Assembly (NCBI GenBank): GCA_001899315.1
Contig: MOYA01000001.1
Coordinates: 559,105-623,104, forward strand
Direction of reading: 5' to 3'
DNA from: Candidatus Obscuribacter phosphatis
GTDB taxonomy: Bacteria > Cyanobacteriota > Vampirovibrionia > Obscuribacterales > Obscuribacteraceae
DNA length: 64,000 bases
In this document: positions 27,900-36,353 of the stretch, piece by piece
How positions within the stretch are numbered: position 1 is the stretch's first letter
Layout of the letters: each line of letters opens with the position of its first letter
Made by a program: the position numbers and the translations under genes
Notes under the pieces: model-generated
The model's input: only the letters and a program-made list of their open reading frames with translations
What the model was told of the DNA's origin: nothing
Database searches by the model: none

Positions 27900-29222
27900 T
27901 TATAGTTGATTGAGTATGCCGGCTAAGCAAGCCGATAGATAACTGGCCATGGTGCCGCAGATAAGTGCCTTAACGCCCAAGCGGGCTAAGTCTTCGCGGC
28001 GGGTGGGGGCGATTTCGCCGATGCCGCCAATTTGCATGGCGATAGAGCTGAGATTAGCAAATCCGCATAGCGCAAAGGTAACAATTGTCTCGGCTTGGGC
28101 AGAAAGAGTGCCCGGATTTTTCAAAATAGCTGAAAGATCTGTATAGGCGACAAATTCGTTTATGACAAATTTTTCGCCCATCAGTTGACCGACGCTGTGG
28201 GCGTCCGCCCATGGCACTCCCAGAACGAAGGCTATGGGAGCAAATATTGTGCCGAAGATATCTTTGAGGCTAAGGTGAGCTAGGTCAAGGCCAAGTCCGT
28301 CTAGGCGCACACCAAAAGCGTACAACTTTGTGCCAAGGAAGCCCAGGGCGGCGTCGCAGAGAGCAATAAGGGCGATGAAGGCGATTAACATGGCCAGGAC
28401 ATTCATGCCTATGCGCATACCGTCTGAAGCGCCGTGGGCTGCTGCATCAATGATGTTAGCCTGGGTGCGTTCAACGGCGATGCTTACTTTACCGCGAGTG
28501 GTTGATTCTTCTGTTTCAGGATAGACTATCTTGCTTATTACAAGTGCCGCTGGGGCTGCCATTATACTGGCAGTAAGCAGATAAGAAGCTTTGATACCGA
28601 TACCTATATAAACTGCAAGTACTCCTCCGGCTACACAAGCCATGCTGCCCGCCATCGAAGCCAGTAGCTCAGAACGTGTCATCGTAGGCACATAGGGTTT
28701 GATCAAGAGCTGCGCTTCCACTTGTCCAACAAAGACTGAGGCAGCATTCGATAGAGCTTCGGCTCCGCTGGCACCCATTACTACTGACACCACCCGCGCT
28801 ACTATCTGTACCACTTTTTGCATGATACCTAAGTAGTAAGAAATACTGACCAAGCTGGACACAAATATGATTGTCGGTACTACTCTAAAGGCAAAAATAA
28901 AGTCGGCGCCCGGTCCAAAAACTTCAACCAGCTTCTTTTGTTGCGTGACGAGGGGACCGAAGACCATTCCTGCCCCTTCATCACTAAAGTGCAGAAGCTC
29001 GGTAATAAAGGCGCCGACATTTTTGAACAGTTCTTGTCCGAAGGGTACTTTTAAGACAAAAATTGCCAGTCCAAGCTGGAGAATCAGACCGGAGACCACC
29101 AGCCGGTAGTTGATCGCCTTTTTATTGTTAGACATGAGAAAGGCCGTGCCAAGTATGAGCACAAAGCCCAGAAGTCCCATCCAGTTGGACGATGTGGGCA
29201 CAAGACCTTCCCCGTTATACAT
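27900..29222 (-). CDS. nupC: NupC/CNT-family nucleoside transporter
   Basis: A 440-residue concentrative nucleoside transporter with about ten hydrophobic segments. Family motifs include FAFRVVPTIIFVSSLVSISY, GASGAEALSNAASVFVGQVE (the CNT GxxxxE-xxxAxxxFxGQxE motif), and the C-terminal GFANLSSIAMQIGGIG. It imports nucleosides with H+ or Na+. It is the first gene of a probable operon with cstA and the two paralogues. The ribosome binding site before the ATG at 29222 is weak. Confidence 0.95.
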   Translation of the reverse strand: MYNGEGLVPTSSNWMGLLGFVLILGTAFLMSNNKKAINYRLVVSGLILQLGLAIFVLKVPFGQELFKNVGAFITELLHFSDEGAGMVFGPLVTQQKKLVEVFGPGADFIFAFRVVPTIIFVSSLVSISYYLGIMQKVVQIVARVVSVVMGASGAEALSNAASVFVGQVEAQLLIKPYVPTMTRSELLASMAGSMACVAGGVLAVYIGIGIKASYLLTASIMAAPAALVISKIVYPETEESTTRGKVSIAVERTQANIIDAAAHGASDGMRIGMNVLAMLIAFIALIALCDAALGFLGTKLYAFGVRLDGLGLDLAHLSLKDIFGTIFAPIAFVLGVPWADAHSVGQLMGEKFVINEFVAYTDLSAILKNPGTLSAQAETIVTFALCGFANLSSIAMQIGGIGEIAPTRREDLARLGVKALICGTMASYLSACLAGILNQL

Positions 29223-29315
29223 CTACCAGGTCAAAATATCACAAGCCGGGGGAGACTGGGTAAGGAATGAGGCAGGGCTTAGGTCGGCGCGCCTAAATTG
29301 TCGTTAATATGGACG

Positions 29316-29636
29316 TCAGCCCGGCAGAGCCGCAAAATAGGTCTTCAAATCATCAATTGAAATACCGATTTCGCCGTTCAGGACCTCGGAGTCATCCTGC
29401 ACTGTTTCGGCAATTTCATTCATGCGCACCAATATAAACTGCAAAAAGGCGGCTTCTTTGATGGTCCTCTCGGGGGCTTGCAGGGCTCGCTCTATCTCGA
29501 AACGAGTCAGGAAGCCATCTTGGTTTAGGTCGAAACTATTGAAGGAAGCAAGAACGAAGTCTAGAAGCTGTTTGAGCACCTGGCCCGCACTCTGAGATGC
29601 GGCACTTTCTTGAAAAGGGTCATCTAGTTCTTGCAT
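29316..29636 (-). CDS. Small EF-hand calcium-binding protein
   Basis: A 106-residue protein with one canonical EF-hand: loop DLNQDGFLTRFE, with ligands at positions 1, 3, 5, 7, 9 and 12 (Asp, Asn, Asp, main-chain, Thr, Glu), flanked by helices (VLASFNSF and IERALQAPER). A second loop near residue 90 (NGEIGISIDDLKTYFA) looks like a degenerate partner. No signal peptide, so probably a cytosolic calcium sensor. AGGA lies eight bases before the ATG at 29636. It is divergent from the degenerate GGDEF gene, with only 74 bases between the two starts, so shared regulation is possible. Confidence 0.85.
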   Translation of the reverse strand: MQELDDPFQESAASQSAGQVLKQLLDFVLASFNSFDLNQDGFLTRFEIERALQAPERTIKEAAFLQFILVRMNEIAETVQDDSEVLNGEIGISIDDLKTYFAALPG

Positions 29637-29668
29637 AGGTCTTTCCTGTTTCTGCCTGGTCTTTGAAT

Positions 29669-29674
29669 TATAAT
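29669..29674 (+). promoter_or_regulatory. -10 element (TATAAT) of the degenerate GGDEF gene
   Basis: A perfect TATAAT lies 36 bases before the ATG at 29711 in the 74-base spacer between two divergent genes. Because it falls inside the longer open frame that begins with TTG at 29663, it argues for the downstream ATG. No consensus -35 was seen. Confidence 0.45.
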
Positions 29675-29710
29675 CTACTGCGTTGGTTAACGGGATGGAA
29701 GATATTCGCT

Positions 29711-31198
29711 ATGCCTTTGCAAAGTACGCCCAGACCCAGTCCCTACAGGGCTCTCGACTTCCTTTCTCGGGTGCCGGCTCTAGCCGACATTGAGCGCTTG
29801 CAGATGGAAGCCCTGACAACTCCAGCTCAGAATGTTCAGCTACCCTGGATAGTTGGTGAACCACCCTGTGGCTATTTTATGATTGCTTCTTATGGCGGCA
29901 CGACGGGGCAGGCGCCCAAGTGGGCTCTATACAAAGATAACGGCAAAGTGCGCGAAATGCTCTGGGTTTACCAAACTCACGACACCGCCCTGATTCATAA
30001 CATGCTGCTTTGCGCATTCGCCGATCAGAATCTTTCGCCCGAATCGCATAACACCTATGCCTATTTCTCCGGGCAAAATCGCAGTGAAGGGGGCGCTCCC
30101 TCACCTAATTATTCAGGCAGTGCTGGTGGGACCGGAGCGGGAAGTGCTGGTGGGACCGGCGATGGAAGTGCAGGTGGGACCGGAGCGGGAAGTGCTGGTG
30201 GGACCGGAGCGGGAAGTTATGCTGGGACCGGCGATGGAAGTGCTGGTGGGACCGGAGCGGGAAGTGCAGGTGCCGAATCGAGACTAGCTGTCTATCAGAG
30301 ACACTTGCGTCAGATTGGTGTAGATGAGCGCACAGTGCTGCAGATCGTGCCGCTCACTGCTCAGGAATATGTGCTTGCTACGCAGGATGCAATTGAAGTG
30401 GATGTAGCCACTCAGTTTCAAATGGGCAAACTGATGGACGGTGTAAATACGCTTCAAGAAATAGTTACCGCACTTAAGCTAGCGCCAGAGGTTTGGATTC
30501 CAATTGTCTATAATGTCTTGCGTTGCGGCATGGCTCAGCGAATTCTGTCCGATGACTCAGGCAAAGCCGCCTCCGCCGGTGGTGCAGAACCTGCCCTCGC
30601 CAGCTCTGGCACAAGCACTAACCCCTCGTCACCGGGCGCCGCTTTTTCTAAAGCTTCCGAAGGCAGTGCCATTAGTCCGAGGAACATTCGAAGCGACGAC
30701 ACAGAAGCAAAAACAATCGAGTCTCTCAAGCGAGCTATTTATAGCAGAGCTACCGGTCTTCTTACTTATCCAGCTTTTCAGATGTTTCTTAATAAGGAAT
30801 TTCAGCGGTTCGAGAGCCATCGCCGACCTTTCTCACTAATTCTTTTGCGCTATGTTGACGAGAGCATCGAACTGGCTAGAGACGGCGGACCTCTTGTAAC
30901 TTGCTTGCAGTCAATCATCAAACATTTGACCCGAGCCGATTACCTCTGTCACTGGGGTAAAAGCGGCTTGGCAATTTTGTTGCCCGAAGTTGAGAAAGAA
31001 GACGCCAAGCAGCTTACTCTTACATTGCTGAATTCCATTAGCCAGTTCTATCTTGCTTCTTTGAAGGGACAGTCGGTACCTCCGCCGAAGTACAAGATCA
31101 AGATTGGCTCTGCCTCGGTGCCGGATGATGGCTTTTCCGCTAGTACGATTCTTTTGTCAGCAATGGAAAACGATGCAGTTGTGCTTGAGTTGGGCTAG
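29711..31198 (+). CDS. Protein with degenerate GGDEF domain and Gly-rich linker
   Basis: A 495-residue protein. The N-terminal 120 residues are unrecognised. A linker of SAGGTGAG octapeptides (about 137-184) comes from a 24-bp repeat. A middle helical domain follows (QFQMGKLMDGVNTLQEIVTA), then a Ser/Ala linker. The last 160 residues have the GGDEF fold (SRATGLLTYPAFQMFLNKEF, FSLILLRYV), but the catalytic signature is replaced: GKSGLAILLP stands where GGDEFAILLP would be. It should not make cyclic-di-GMP and may bind nucleotide or protein instead. The ATG at 29711 is preferred over the TTG at 29663 because a TATAAT lies between them. Confidence 0.83.
   Translation: MPLQSTPRPSPYRALDFLSRVPALADIERLQMEALTTPAQNVQLPWIVGEPPCGYFMIASYGGTTGQAPKWALYKDNGKVREMLWVYQTHDTALIHNMLLCAFADQNLSPESHNTYAYFSGQNRSEGGAPSPNYSGSAGGTGAGSAGGTGDGSAGGTGAGSAGGTGAGSYAGTGDGSAGGTGAGSAGAESRLAVYQRHLRQIGVDERTVLQIVPLTAQEYVLATQDAIEVDVATQFQMGKLMDGVNTLQEIVTALKLAPEVWIPIVYNVLRCGMAQRILSDDSGKAASAGGAEPALASSGTSTNPSSPGAAFSKASEGSAISPRNIRSDDTEAKTIESLKRAIYSRATGLLTYPAFQMFLNKEFQRFESHRRPFSLILLRYVDESIELARDGGPLVTCLQSIIKHLTRADYLCHWGKSGLAILLPEVEKEDAKQLTLTLLNSISQFYLASLKGQSVPPPKYKIKIGSASVPDDGFSASTILLSAMENDAVVLELG
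30119..30262. repeat. 24-bp tandem repeat, six copies
   Basis: Six 24-bp units run from 30119 to 30262, with a partial seventh. They encode the octapeptide SAGG-TG-A/D-G. Units differ mainly at GAGCGG/GCGATG (Ala or Asp), and one has a Tyr-Ala variant. The repeat keeps the frame. Confidence 0.95.
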
Positions 31199-31202
31199 TC
31201 AA

Positions 31203-32606
31203 ATGAGTAGAAATTGTCTTGCTAAAAGATTGCCACTTCTGGCACTGCTATTCACATTCGCTGCCTCAGCTTTGCTTCCTGCCTTCAGTAAGGACGATTC
31301 TAATCTGCTGAATTTAAATATGAAGAGAATAGTAGTTAAGTGCTATTCCGACTCAGATATAGCTGGCAAAGAGCAGATTATTTATCGATGCGGACAAACA
31401 CTTGGACGTGTCGAGTTCACTCGTCCGACAAAGGGTTCTGCTTCTAATTCTGAATGCGAAGTCGAGCGTTTAATCGTCATATCTTGCCCCGATTTGTGGA
31501 TCTGTTCGATGTCAGATGGACTGGCTGAACATATGCTCGATAAGGATACAGACTCACGCTTGCGCTTGCCGATCATGTCAATAAAGCAGAGAGAATTTAT
31601 CGATCTGGAATTTGGCCGAGAAGTTGAGTTTTTCAAGACAAAAAAGGCCAAGCAGACAGAGAATCAAGAAAAGGAGGGCACGCAAACGCGCTCATACAAC
31701 TTCGTTTCCGGTCCTGTGCAGTTTGACCTCGTCACTAGAGCGGCCGACGATATCCCGCTCAAACTCACAATAAATACTCCGCAAGGAAAAAGAAGTTTTG
31801 AATATAAGTCATATGAAATTCAGCCTTGCAATAGTGCCCTCTTCAAGATACCGACTAATCTAAAGGTCGTTGAAGCTAAAAATCGCTCCAGCCGTAAACA
31901 CTACAGCAAGCAAGGTATCGCTACCCACGAGCCGACCGCCCCTGTAGCCGAAATAAAGAACGATACCGACTGGCAACTTTGGCAGACCTACTACTATCTT
32001 TTCCCAGCCAACCCAGACCTTATAGTTGCATCTCTCAAGCGAGCGGAGGATAGCGGCTCTCTAGACAGCATTGGTTCTATACCTCCCATAGCCGCTTTCA
32101 CGAGCCGCATTTTTGCTCAGAATCCTCAGAAAATAAGTTATTGGGTTGAAGCCCTTGGAAGTCTATCTGCTACTCACAAGAACCAGGTTCTTTCAAGCGC
32201 GTTGGTCTGGTCCGGTGTCCCTGCCGCCAAAGATTTGGCGCAAACAATCAGCAAATCTGAGAATGTGATTCTAAAGGAACTCGGCGACACACCGCTAGAC
32301 CCAGCAAATCTCGAAACTTTGAAGATAACTTCTCCTAGTCATTTGGATATGATGTGGGGTTGCTTTATGGCAACTGGTGATAAGCGCTATATTCAGAAGA
32401 TAATCTCGGTTCTTGCCTGGTTTGACCGTAAGTCCTTACAACTTTCAGAGATACTAATTGCCGGGGCTGCCGAATGGTCTCTTTCTTCAAACTGCGTTCA
32501 ACATAAGCTTGTCAGACAGATAGTGGAAGAAGAGAGCAAAACAAATCCTGAGGCGAAAGAAGCCTTGCTGAGAATTCTCAAAACGGCGGATAGCGATTCT
32601 GAGTAA
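31203..32606 (+). CDS. Exported protein of unknown function
   Basis: A 467-residue protein with a signal peptide (RLPLLALLFTFAASALLPAF). The N-terminal half is probably beta-rich (MKRIVVKCYSDSDIAG, then GRVEFTRPTKGSASNSECEV). The C-terminal half (about 250-467) is a helical repeat-like domain containing PSHLDMMWGCFMATGDKRYI. I do not recognise the family. The open frame extends to 31104, but the ATG at 31203 directly precedes the signal peptide and lies four bases past the stop of the degenerate GGDEF gene, so I start it there. The two genes are probably co-transcribed. Confidence 0.82.
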   Translation: MSRNCLAKRLPLLALLFTFAASALLPAFSKDDSNLLNLNMKRIVVKCYSDSDIAGKEQIIYRCGQTLGRVEFTRPTKGSASNSECEVERLIVISCPDLWICSMSDGLAEHMLDKDTDSRLRLPIMSIKQREFIDLEFGREVEFFKTKKAKQTENQEKEGTQTRSYNFVSGPVQFDLVTRAADDIPLKLTINTPQGKRSFEYKSYEIQPCNSALFKIPTNLKVVEAKNRSSRKHYSKQGIATHEPTAPVAEIKNDTDWQLWQTYYYLFPANPDLIVASLKRAEDSGSLDSIGSIPPIAAFTSRIFAQNPQKISYWVEALGSLSATHKNQVLSSALVWSGVPAAKDLAQTISKSENVILKELGDTPLDPANLETLKITSPSHLDMMWGCFMATGDKRYIQKIISVLAWFDRKSLQLSEILIAGAAEWSLSSNCVQHKLVRQIVEEESKTNPEAKEALLRILKTADSDSE

Positions 32607-32637
32607 TACTTGTTGCGATGCTATTGACGAGTCTTCT

Positions 32638-33801
32638 CTATAAGCACTTACTTGAGATCGCAAACTCAAGTAAGTCTGGTGAAACATAGTTTCTCAGTGT
32701 CTTATAGCCTACATATCCAGCAGAGAGGCATCTTTGAAGAAAGCTACCTCTTTTTGCTCCAAGGACAATTTCATTGGCGCAGGAAACAAATAGAGAAAGA
32801 TACTTTCTACTTACTCCTTTCGCCAGATCCATTGTGATTCTCATGAAGATTTTCGCGGCGTCTTGGATGTCTTCGAGACCATTTAACGCTTCTCCAGAGT
32901 GGTTATTCATGCGGTGAAATTCTTTTGGATTGAAGTTCTCCTTTTCAGTTTTGACTAATTTAGAGTTCCTTGCAGCGGGAAGTTGGAATTTGCCTCCCTG
33001 CAGAGGCTCAAGAAGACCGTCGAATTCAAGATCCGTTATCGCAACCAAGATCTCTTTGCTATTTCGCTTTGATTTACCCAAAATCTCATCGAGAGTCATG
33101 GGTCCATTTGCTAGTCTTTTGAGTATGTATTCCTCGCTTGTCGAGGTCTTTCTCTGAATGGCAGAGTCGCTTTTGTCACTTTTCGGTTTTCCTTCTTTGG
33201 CAGTCTTTCTTCGTTGCTCCGTCTCATTTTCTTTTGGATAAGGTTCATTAGTTTTCTCCTCGCAATCTGCTACCTCGTCAACTGGTTTCTTTAGCGCTGG
33301 AGTGAGAATCGATCTTTTGGAAAAAAATAGCCGAAATCTAAATGTCTCAAGCGCAATTGCAGAGCTTTCGAACCTTTCTTTTTCTAGAATTAGCAAAGTC
33401 GACTTTATTATCTGTAGCGCAGAGGACTGTGCCACTCCAACTGCTTCGCCAAGCCATTTTGAACTGACGTAGAAGCTGTTTTCTATGATCCAAATAGCCA
33501 ACAACCAGGCTCTTACTTTTTTGACGCCATGAAATATGGTTCCGGCTGTAACCTGTCTTTTCTTTCTGCAAGAGTTACAAACCAGCTTTCGACCCGACTG
33601 AACTTCAGTTTCATCAGAGTTACACCTGCTACAGCGAAGATGACCAGCGATGCGCATTTCTGAAAAGATGAAAGTCCAACAGCTGGGCTCATCAGGGAAT
33701 GTGGAATTGAATTCTTGCAGTAATTTGCTTCTTTGCTGGCAATAGATTGAAGAGGTGAATTCTTCAAGTCGTTCTTTATGAGTTCTTTCTGCCACTTTCA
33801 T
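32638..33801 (-). CDS. IS1595-like transposase derivative with winged helix in place of the DDE core
   Basis: A 387-residue mosaic. Residues 40-140 are the IS1595/ISXO2-type N-terminus: zinc ribbon (CSRCNSDETEVQSGRKLVC, then NSCRKKRQVTAGTIFHGVKK) and the helical region RAWLLAIWIIENSFYVSSKW. Then comes a charged linker, followed at about 225-280 by a DprA-type winged helix (EYILKRLANGPMTLDEILGK, then LEFDGLLEPLQGGKFQL) where the DDE nuclease would lie. The end (GVSRKYLSLFVSCANEI) resembles the transposase C-terminus. No DDE triad is visible, so it should bind DNA but not transpose. No terminal inverted repeats or target duplication were seen. Confidence 0.85.
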   Translation of the reverse strand: MKVAERTHKERLEEFTSSIYCQQRSKLLQEFNSTFPDEPSCWTFIFSEMRIAGHLRCSRCNSDETEVQSGRKLVCNSCRKKRQVTAGTIFHGVKKVRAWLLAIWIIENSFYVSSKWLGEAVGVAQSSALQIIKSTLLILEKERFESSAIALETFRFRLFFSKRSILTPALKKPVDEVADCEEKTNEPYPKENETEQRRKTAKEGKPKSDKSDSAIQRKTSTSEEYILKRLANGPMTLDEILGKSKRNSKEILVAITDLEFDGLLEPLQGGKFQLPAARNSKLVKTEKENFNPKEFHRMNNHSGEALNGLEDIQDAAKIFMRITMDLAKGVSRKYLSLFVSCANEIVLGAKRGSFLQRCLSAGYVGYKTLRNYVSPDLLEFAISSKCL

Positions 33802-33901
33802 AGAAATCTGCCTCTTAGAGGTGTCTATTTACTTAGACGTAATTTCTTATGAAAAAGTTCAATTCAATTGCCAAAAAAATTTGCGGTTTAATCTCCGATT
33901 G

Positions 33902-33950
33902 AAAATTTGCCGATATCGGTTCGATTACGATCTTGAAATCGGCAAATTTT
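33902..33950 (-). terminator. Intrinsic terminator, 13-bp perfect stem
   Basis: AAAATTTGCCGAT (33902-33914) pairs perfectly with ATCGGCAAATTTT (33938-33950) around a 23-base loop. A/T-rich flanks on both sides give a T-run in either direction. It lies 87 bases past the stop of the minus-strand gene at 34037 and upstream of the transposase-like gene. Confidence 0.75.
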
Positions 33951-34036
33951 TTGCTGCAAACTGTCGCTGGCGGCTATTATGGCTCAGCGCCTGCATCTTT
34001 CTTGTCAAGCCTGTGATTCCTAATTCTCGCTAACAC

Positions 34037-34996
34037 CTAAACTTCTAGCGGAGGCTTAACTGGTTCTCTCGGCGTAGCCATTATCTTGGAAACATTAGCT
34101 TTCCAAACTTCTTCACCTTCCTGCTTTACTCTAAACGATTCCCCAATTCTGCCCGATTGTTGCAATGCTTGGGCGTAGACAAGACGACTTGCGGATTGTT
34201 CCATCGCCGCCTTAAGCAGGGGCTCTTGAGCCTTTGTCAGGCTCTCCTCTGCGCTCTTGCGGCGCTCTTGAAGTTTTGCTGCTGAGTCAGCAAGTGACAA
34301 AAGTTGCGGCTGATCTGCTAGCTTTTCCCGAAGACTAGATTTCGTTTTATCATCTATCTTTTCATCGGCTAGCAAGGTCATAACTGCCATCGCTCTTGCT
34401 CTGTCTTCTGGCGGCATTTGCCTGAGAATTTCGCCAGCTTGTGCGGTCGCCCCCATTAGTTGGGAATTGATCATGCCCAGATCTCGTCTGGCGACTAAAA
34501 CATTCGACCAGTTTTCACCCATTGATTTGCCGAAATCTTTGTCTGATTGATTGATCGCTCCCTCGAAACGGGGTTGCAGCTTTTGCATAGCCTGTTCTTT
34601 ATCAGAATTGGACAGAAATGCTTCAGCTGCAGCTCTTGTCTCCTTCAGTCCCAGTCCGAGTTTATCGGGCGGAACTGAAATAATTCCCTGCAGAATATTC
34701 TTGTCTTTCGGTTCGGGTTGAGCGTCTGATCCCTTTTGTTGAATGAGATCAACTTTTGCTTCTATCTGAGTAGCGTTACCTTCGCCCTCTTTTGGCTTGT
34801 CTTTAAAATGGTCTGGTCTATTTGACATTAGGTCGTTCACCCAAGTCAAATTACTCTCTTTCGTTACCGCAGGAGATTCGGCTTTTTCCCACATCTTGCC
34901 TTCCGCCTTATTTTCAATATGAGTGTTGTCAATATTGCTGCTTGCCGAATTATTATTTGGGGACGGCGAAAATGCTATGGTGAAATTCCCATTCAA
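34037..34996 (-). CDS. Hypothetical helical protein
   Basis: A 319-residue protein of unknown function, without signal peptide or membrane segment. The N-terminal 100 residues are polar and probably disordered; residues 110-300 are helical and rich in Ala/Glu/Lys/Gln (MPPEDRARAMAVMTLLADEK, then SAAKLQERRKSAEESLTKAQ). The extended frame begins with TTG at 34996, directly against a terminator hairpin. The in-frame ATG at 34894 (MWEKAESP) has GGAAGG a few bases upstream and may be the true start, giving 285 residues. It ends upstream of a strong terminator and seems monocistronic. Confidence 0.7.
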   Translation of the reverse strand: MNGNFTIAFSPSPNNNSASSNIDNTHIENKAEGKMWEKAESPAVTKESNLTWVNDLMSNRPDHFKDKPKEGEGNATQIEAKVDLIQQKGSDAQPEPKDKNILQGIISVPPDKLGLGLKETRAAAEAFLSNSDKEQAMQKLQPRFEGAINQSDKDFGKSMGENWSNVLVARRDLGMINSQLMGATAQAGEILRQMPPEDRARAMAVMTLLADEKIDDKTKSSLREKLADQPQLLSLADSAAKLQERRKSAEESLTKAQEPLLKAAMEQSASRLVYAQALQQSGRIGESFRVKQEGEEVWKANVSKIMATPREPVKPPLEV

Positions 34997-35004
34997 TCAT
35001 AGAC

Positions 35005-35037
35005 AAAGAGCCCTCTTGGACTGCAAGAGGGCTCTTT
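35005..35037 (-). terminator. Strong hairpin terminator, 14-bp perfect stem
   Basis: AAAGAGCCCTCTTG (35005-35018) pairs perfectly with CAAGAGGGCTCTTT (35024-35037) around a five-base loop, 40 bases past the stop of the Rieske oxygenase gene on the minus strand. The minus-strand tail is CTTTGTC rather than a long T-run. Confidence 0.85.
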
Positions 35038-35076
35038 CTGCTCAATCTAAATTCCTGTGCTTTTAATCGTCCCTTA

Positions 35077-36276
35077 TTAGGTTCTCCAGCGAAGAATAGA
35101 TTCCTTTATAGGATTCTTGAAGGGACGTTTCTCTGCCTGGGATGAGTTCCATTCTCTTTTCAGCAAGAAATACCAGTGCCCGGGAGTTCCTGCGTCTTTA
35201 ATCGTCATAATCAGCCGGGGTTTGTATTTATTGATGATGTTCTCTTGCATCAAGGCAAGACTTTGGTCTTGTTTGAGGAAGGTCGTGACGAAGTAATTCA
35301 AGACAGGATCGGCGATGAACTTGGGAATGGGCAAGGTCCAATATGTTGTGTGATTTAGTTCAGTATGAGTTTCGTCGACTGGTGTCAGGGTTGTGATGCC
35401 TGAAAGGAAGGTTCGTCCATTGAAAGTGAGGTATTCTCGTCTGCAGCCCGGCAGCCGGAAGCTGATTTCAGTTTCAATGAATTGGCCAATTAGCTTGAAC
35501 GCAATTGAATGTTTAGAAGGTTGATGCTTGACCATTGTCCAGCCTGTGCCGGATGGAATGTACTTCTTGTTCTTTTCTTTCAAGGCTTTAGCAGAACGCC
35601 ACCACCATGATTTGTGAACATAGGGAACATGGGCTGTGTCAATCAGTGCCGCTACGGCATAGTCGATATGGGTGGGCAGCTGCAGAGTTACCGTATTCTT
35701 GGCGAATTTCAGACCGTCTAGACCAGGTGCATGCGGGACTTCGGGTAGGTCTTGCGAATTGTCTCCGAAGTAGACCCAAATACTTCCCAAAACTTCGGTG
35801 ACTGGGTAGTTTGCTGTCTTGATCTTGCACAGATTCATTTTTTGATCCGAGCAGAGCGAAGGTATATCTGTGCAGACTCCAGATGTATCGAACTTCCAGC
35901 CATGGAACGGGCACATAAGTTCTTTGCCGTCGAAGGGACCGGCTGAAAGTGGTATCGCCTGGTGCGGACAAATATCGCGCAAGGCGAATAGCTTGCCTTC
36001 GTTGTCTCTTCCGATGACGACAGGTTCGCCCAGCATCACCTTTGATTCTATGTCGCCCTTCTTGAGCTTCTCGGAAGGCAGAGCGTAATACCACATGTTG
36101 CGGGTATAGGTTTTGCCGTAAGGCTGCTGACCGCTTTCGCTGGCTTCTGTTTCTATACTGCCGGCTAGACCGTTATCCAGACCTGTTTCGGACGGCGTCC
36201 ACTCTGAAGATTTGGTATTCCGGTTTTCGTCGGCTTTTCCAGAGTCGGTTTTCGGTAGGGTTGTTTGCATGCTCAT
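35077..36276 (-). CDS. Rieske [2Fe-2S] oxygenase, alpha-subunit type
   Basis: A 399-residue non-heme iron oxygenase. The Rieske domain (about 60-160) has CPHQAIPLSAG and CPFHGWKFDTSG, i.e. CxH...CxxH. The catalytic iron site is in LIDTAHVPYVHKSWW, giving the Asp/His/His pattern of the PaO/VanA-like class. Length suits a single-component oxygenase alpha chain; no beta subunit or reductase gene is adjacent. It would insert oxygen into, or demethylate, a ring substrate using outside electrons. Substrate is unknown. The ribosome site before the ATG at 36276 is weak. A strong terminator follows. Confidence 0.93.
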   Translation of the reverse strand: MSMQTTLPKTDSGKADENRNTKSSEWTPSETGLDNGLAGSIETEASESGQQPYGKTYTRNMWYYALPSEKLKKGDIESKVMLGEPVVIGRDNEGKLFALRDICPHQAIPLSAGPFDGKELMCPFHGWKFDTSGVCTDIPSLCSDQKMNLCKIKTANYPVTEVLGSIWVYFGDNSQDLPEVPHAPGLDGLKFAKNTVTLQLPTHIDYAVAALIDTAHVPYVHKSWWWRSAKALKEKNKKYIPSGTGWTMVKHQPSKHSIAFKLIGQFIETEISFRLPGCRREYLTFNGRTFLSGITTLTPVDETHTELNHTTYWTLPIPKFIADPVLNYFVTTFLKQDQSLALMQENIINKYKPRLIMTIKDAGTPGHWYFLLKREWNSSQAEKRPFKNPIKESILRWRT

Positions 36277-36353
36277 AAGTCCCGAAGTTTCGTCTTCAGC
36301 TTACTACGCTAGCGCCTGGAAAGATATCAAGTGTTGCTAATTTGAACAAATTA

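Noticed and set aside
31104-31202. N-terminal extension of the exported protein at 31203
   Set aside because: It lies inside the degenerate GGDEF gene and would put 33 extra residues before a clear signal peptide.
32638-33801. Intact insertion sequence
   Set aside because: No DDE triad, no terminal inverted repeats and no target duplication were seen around the gene.
33821-34033. Small plus-strand frame between two genes
   Set aside because: It runs through the 13-bp terminator stem and has no recognisable product.
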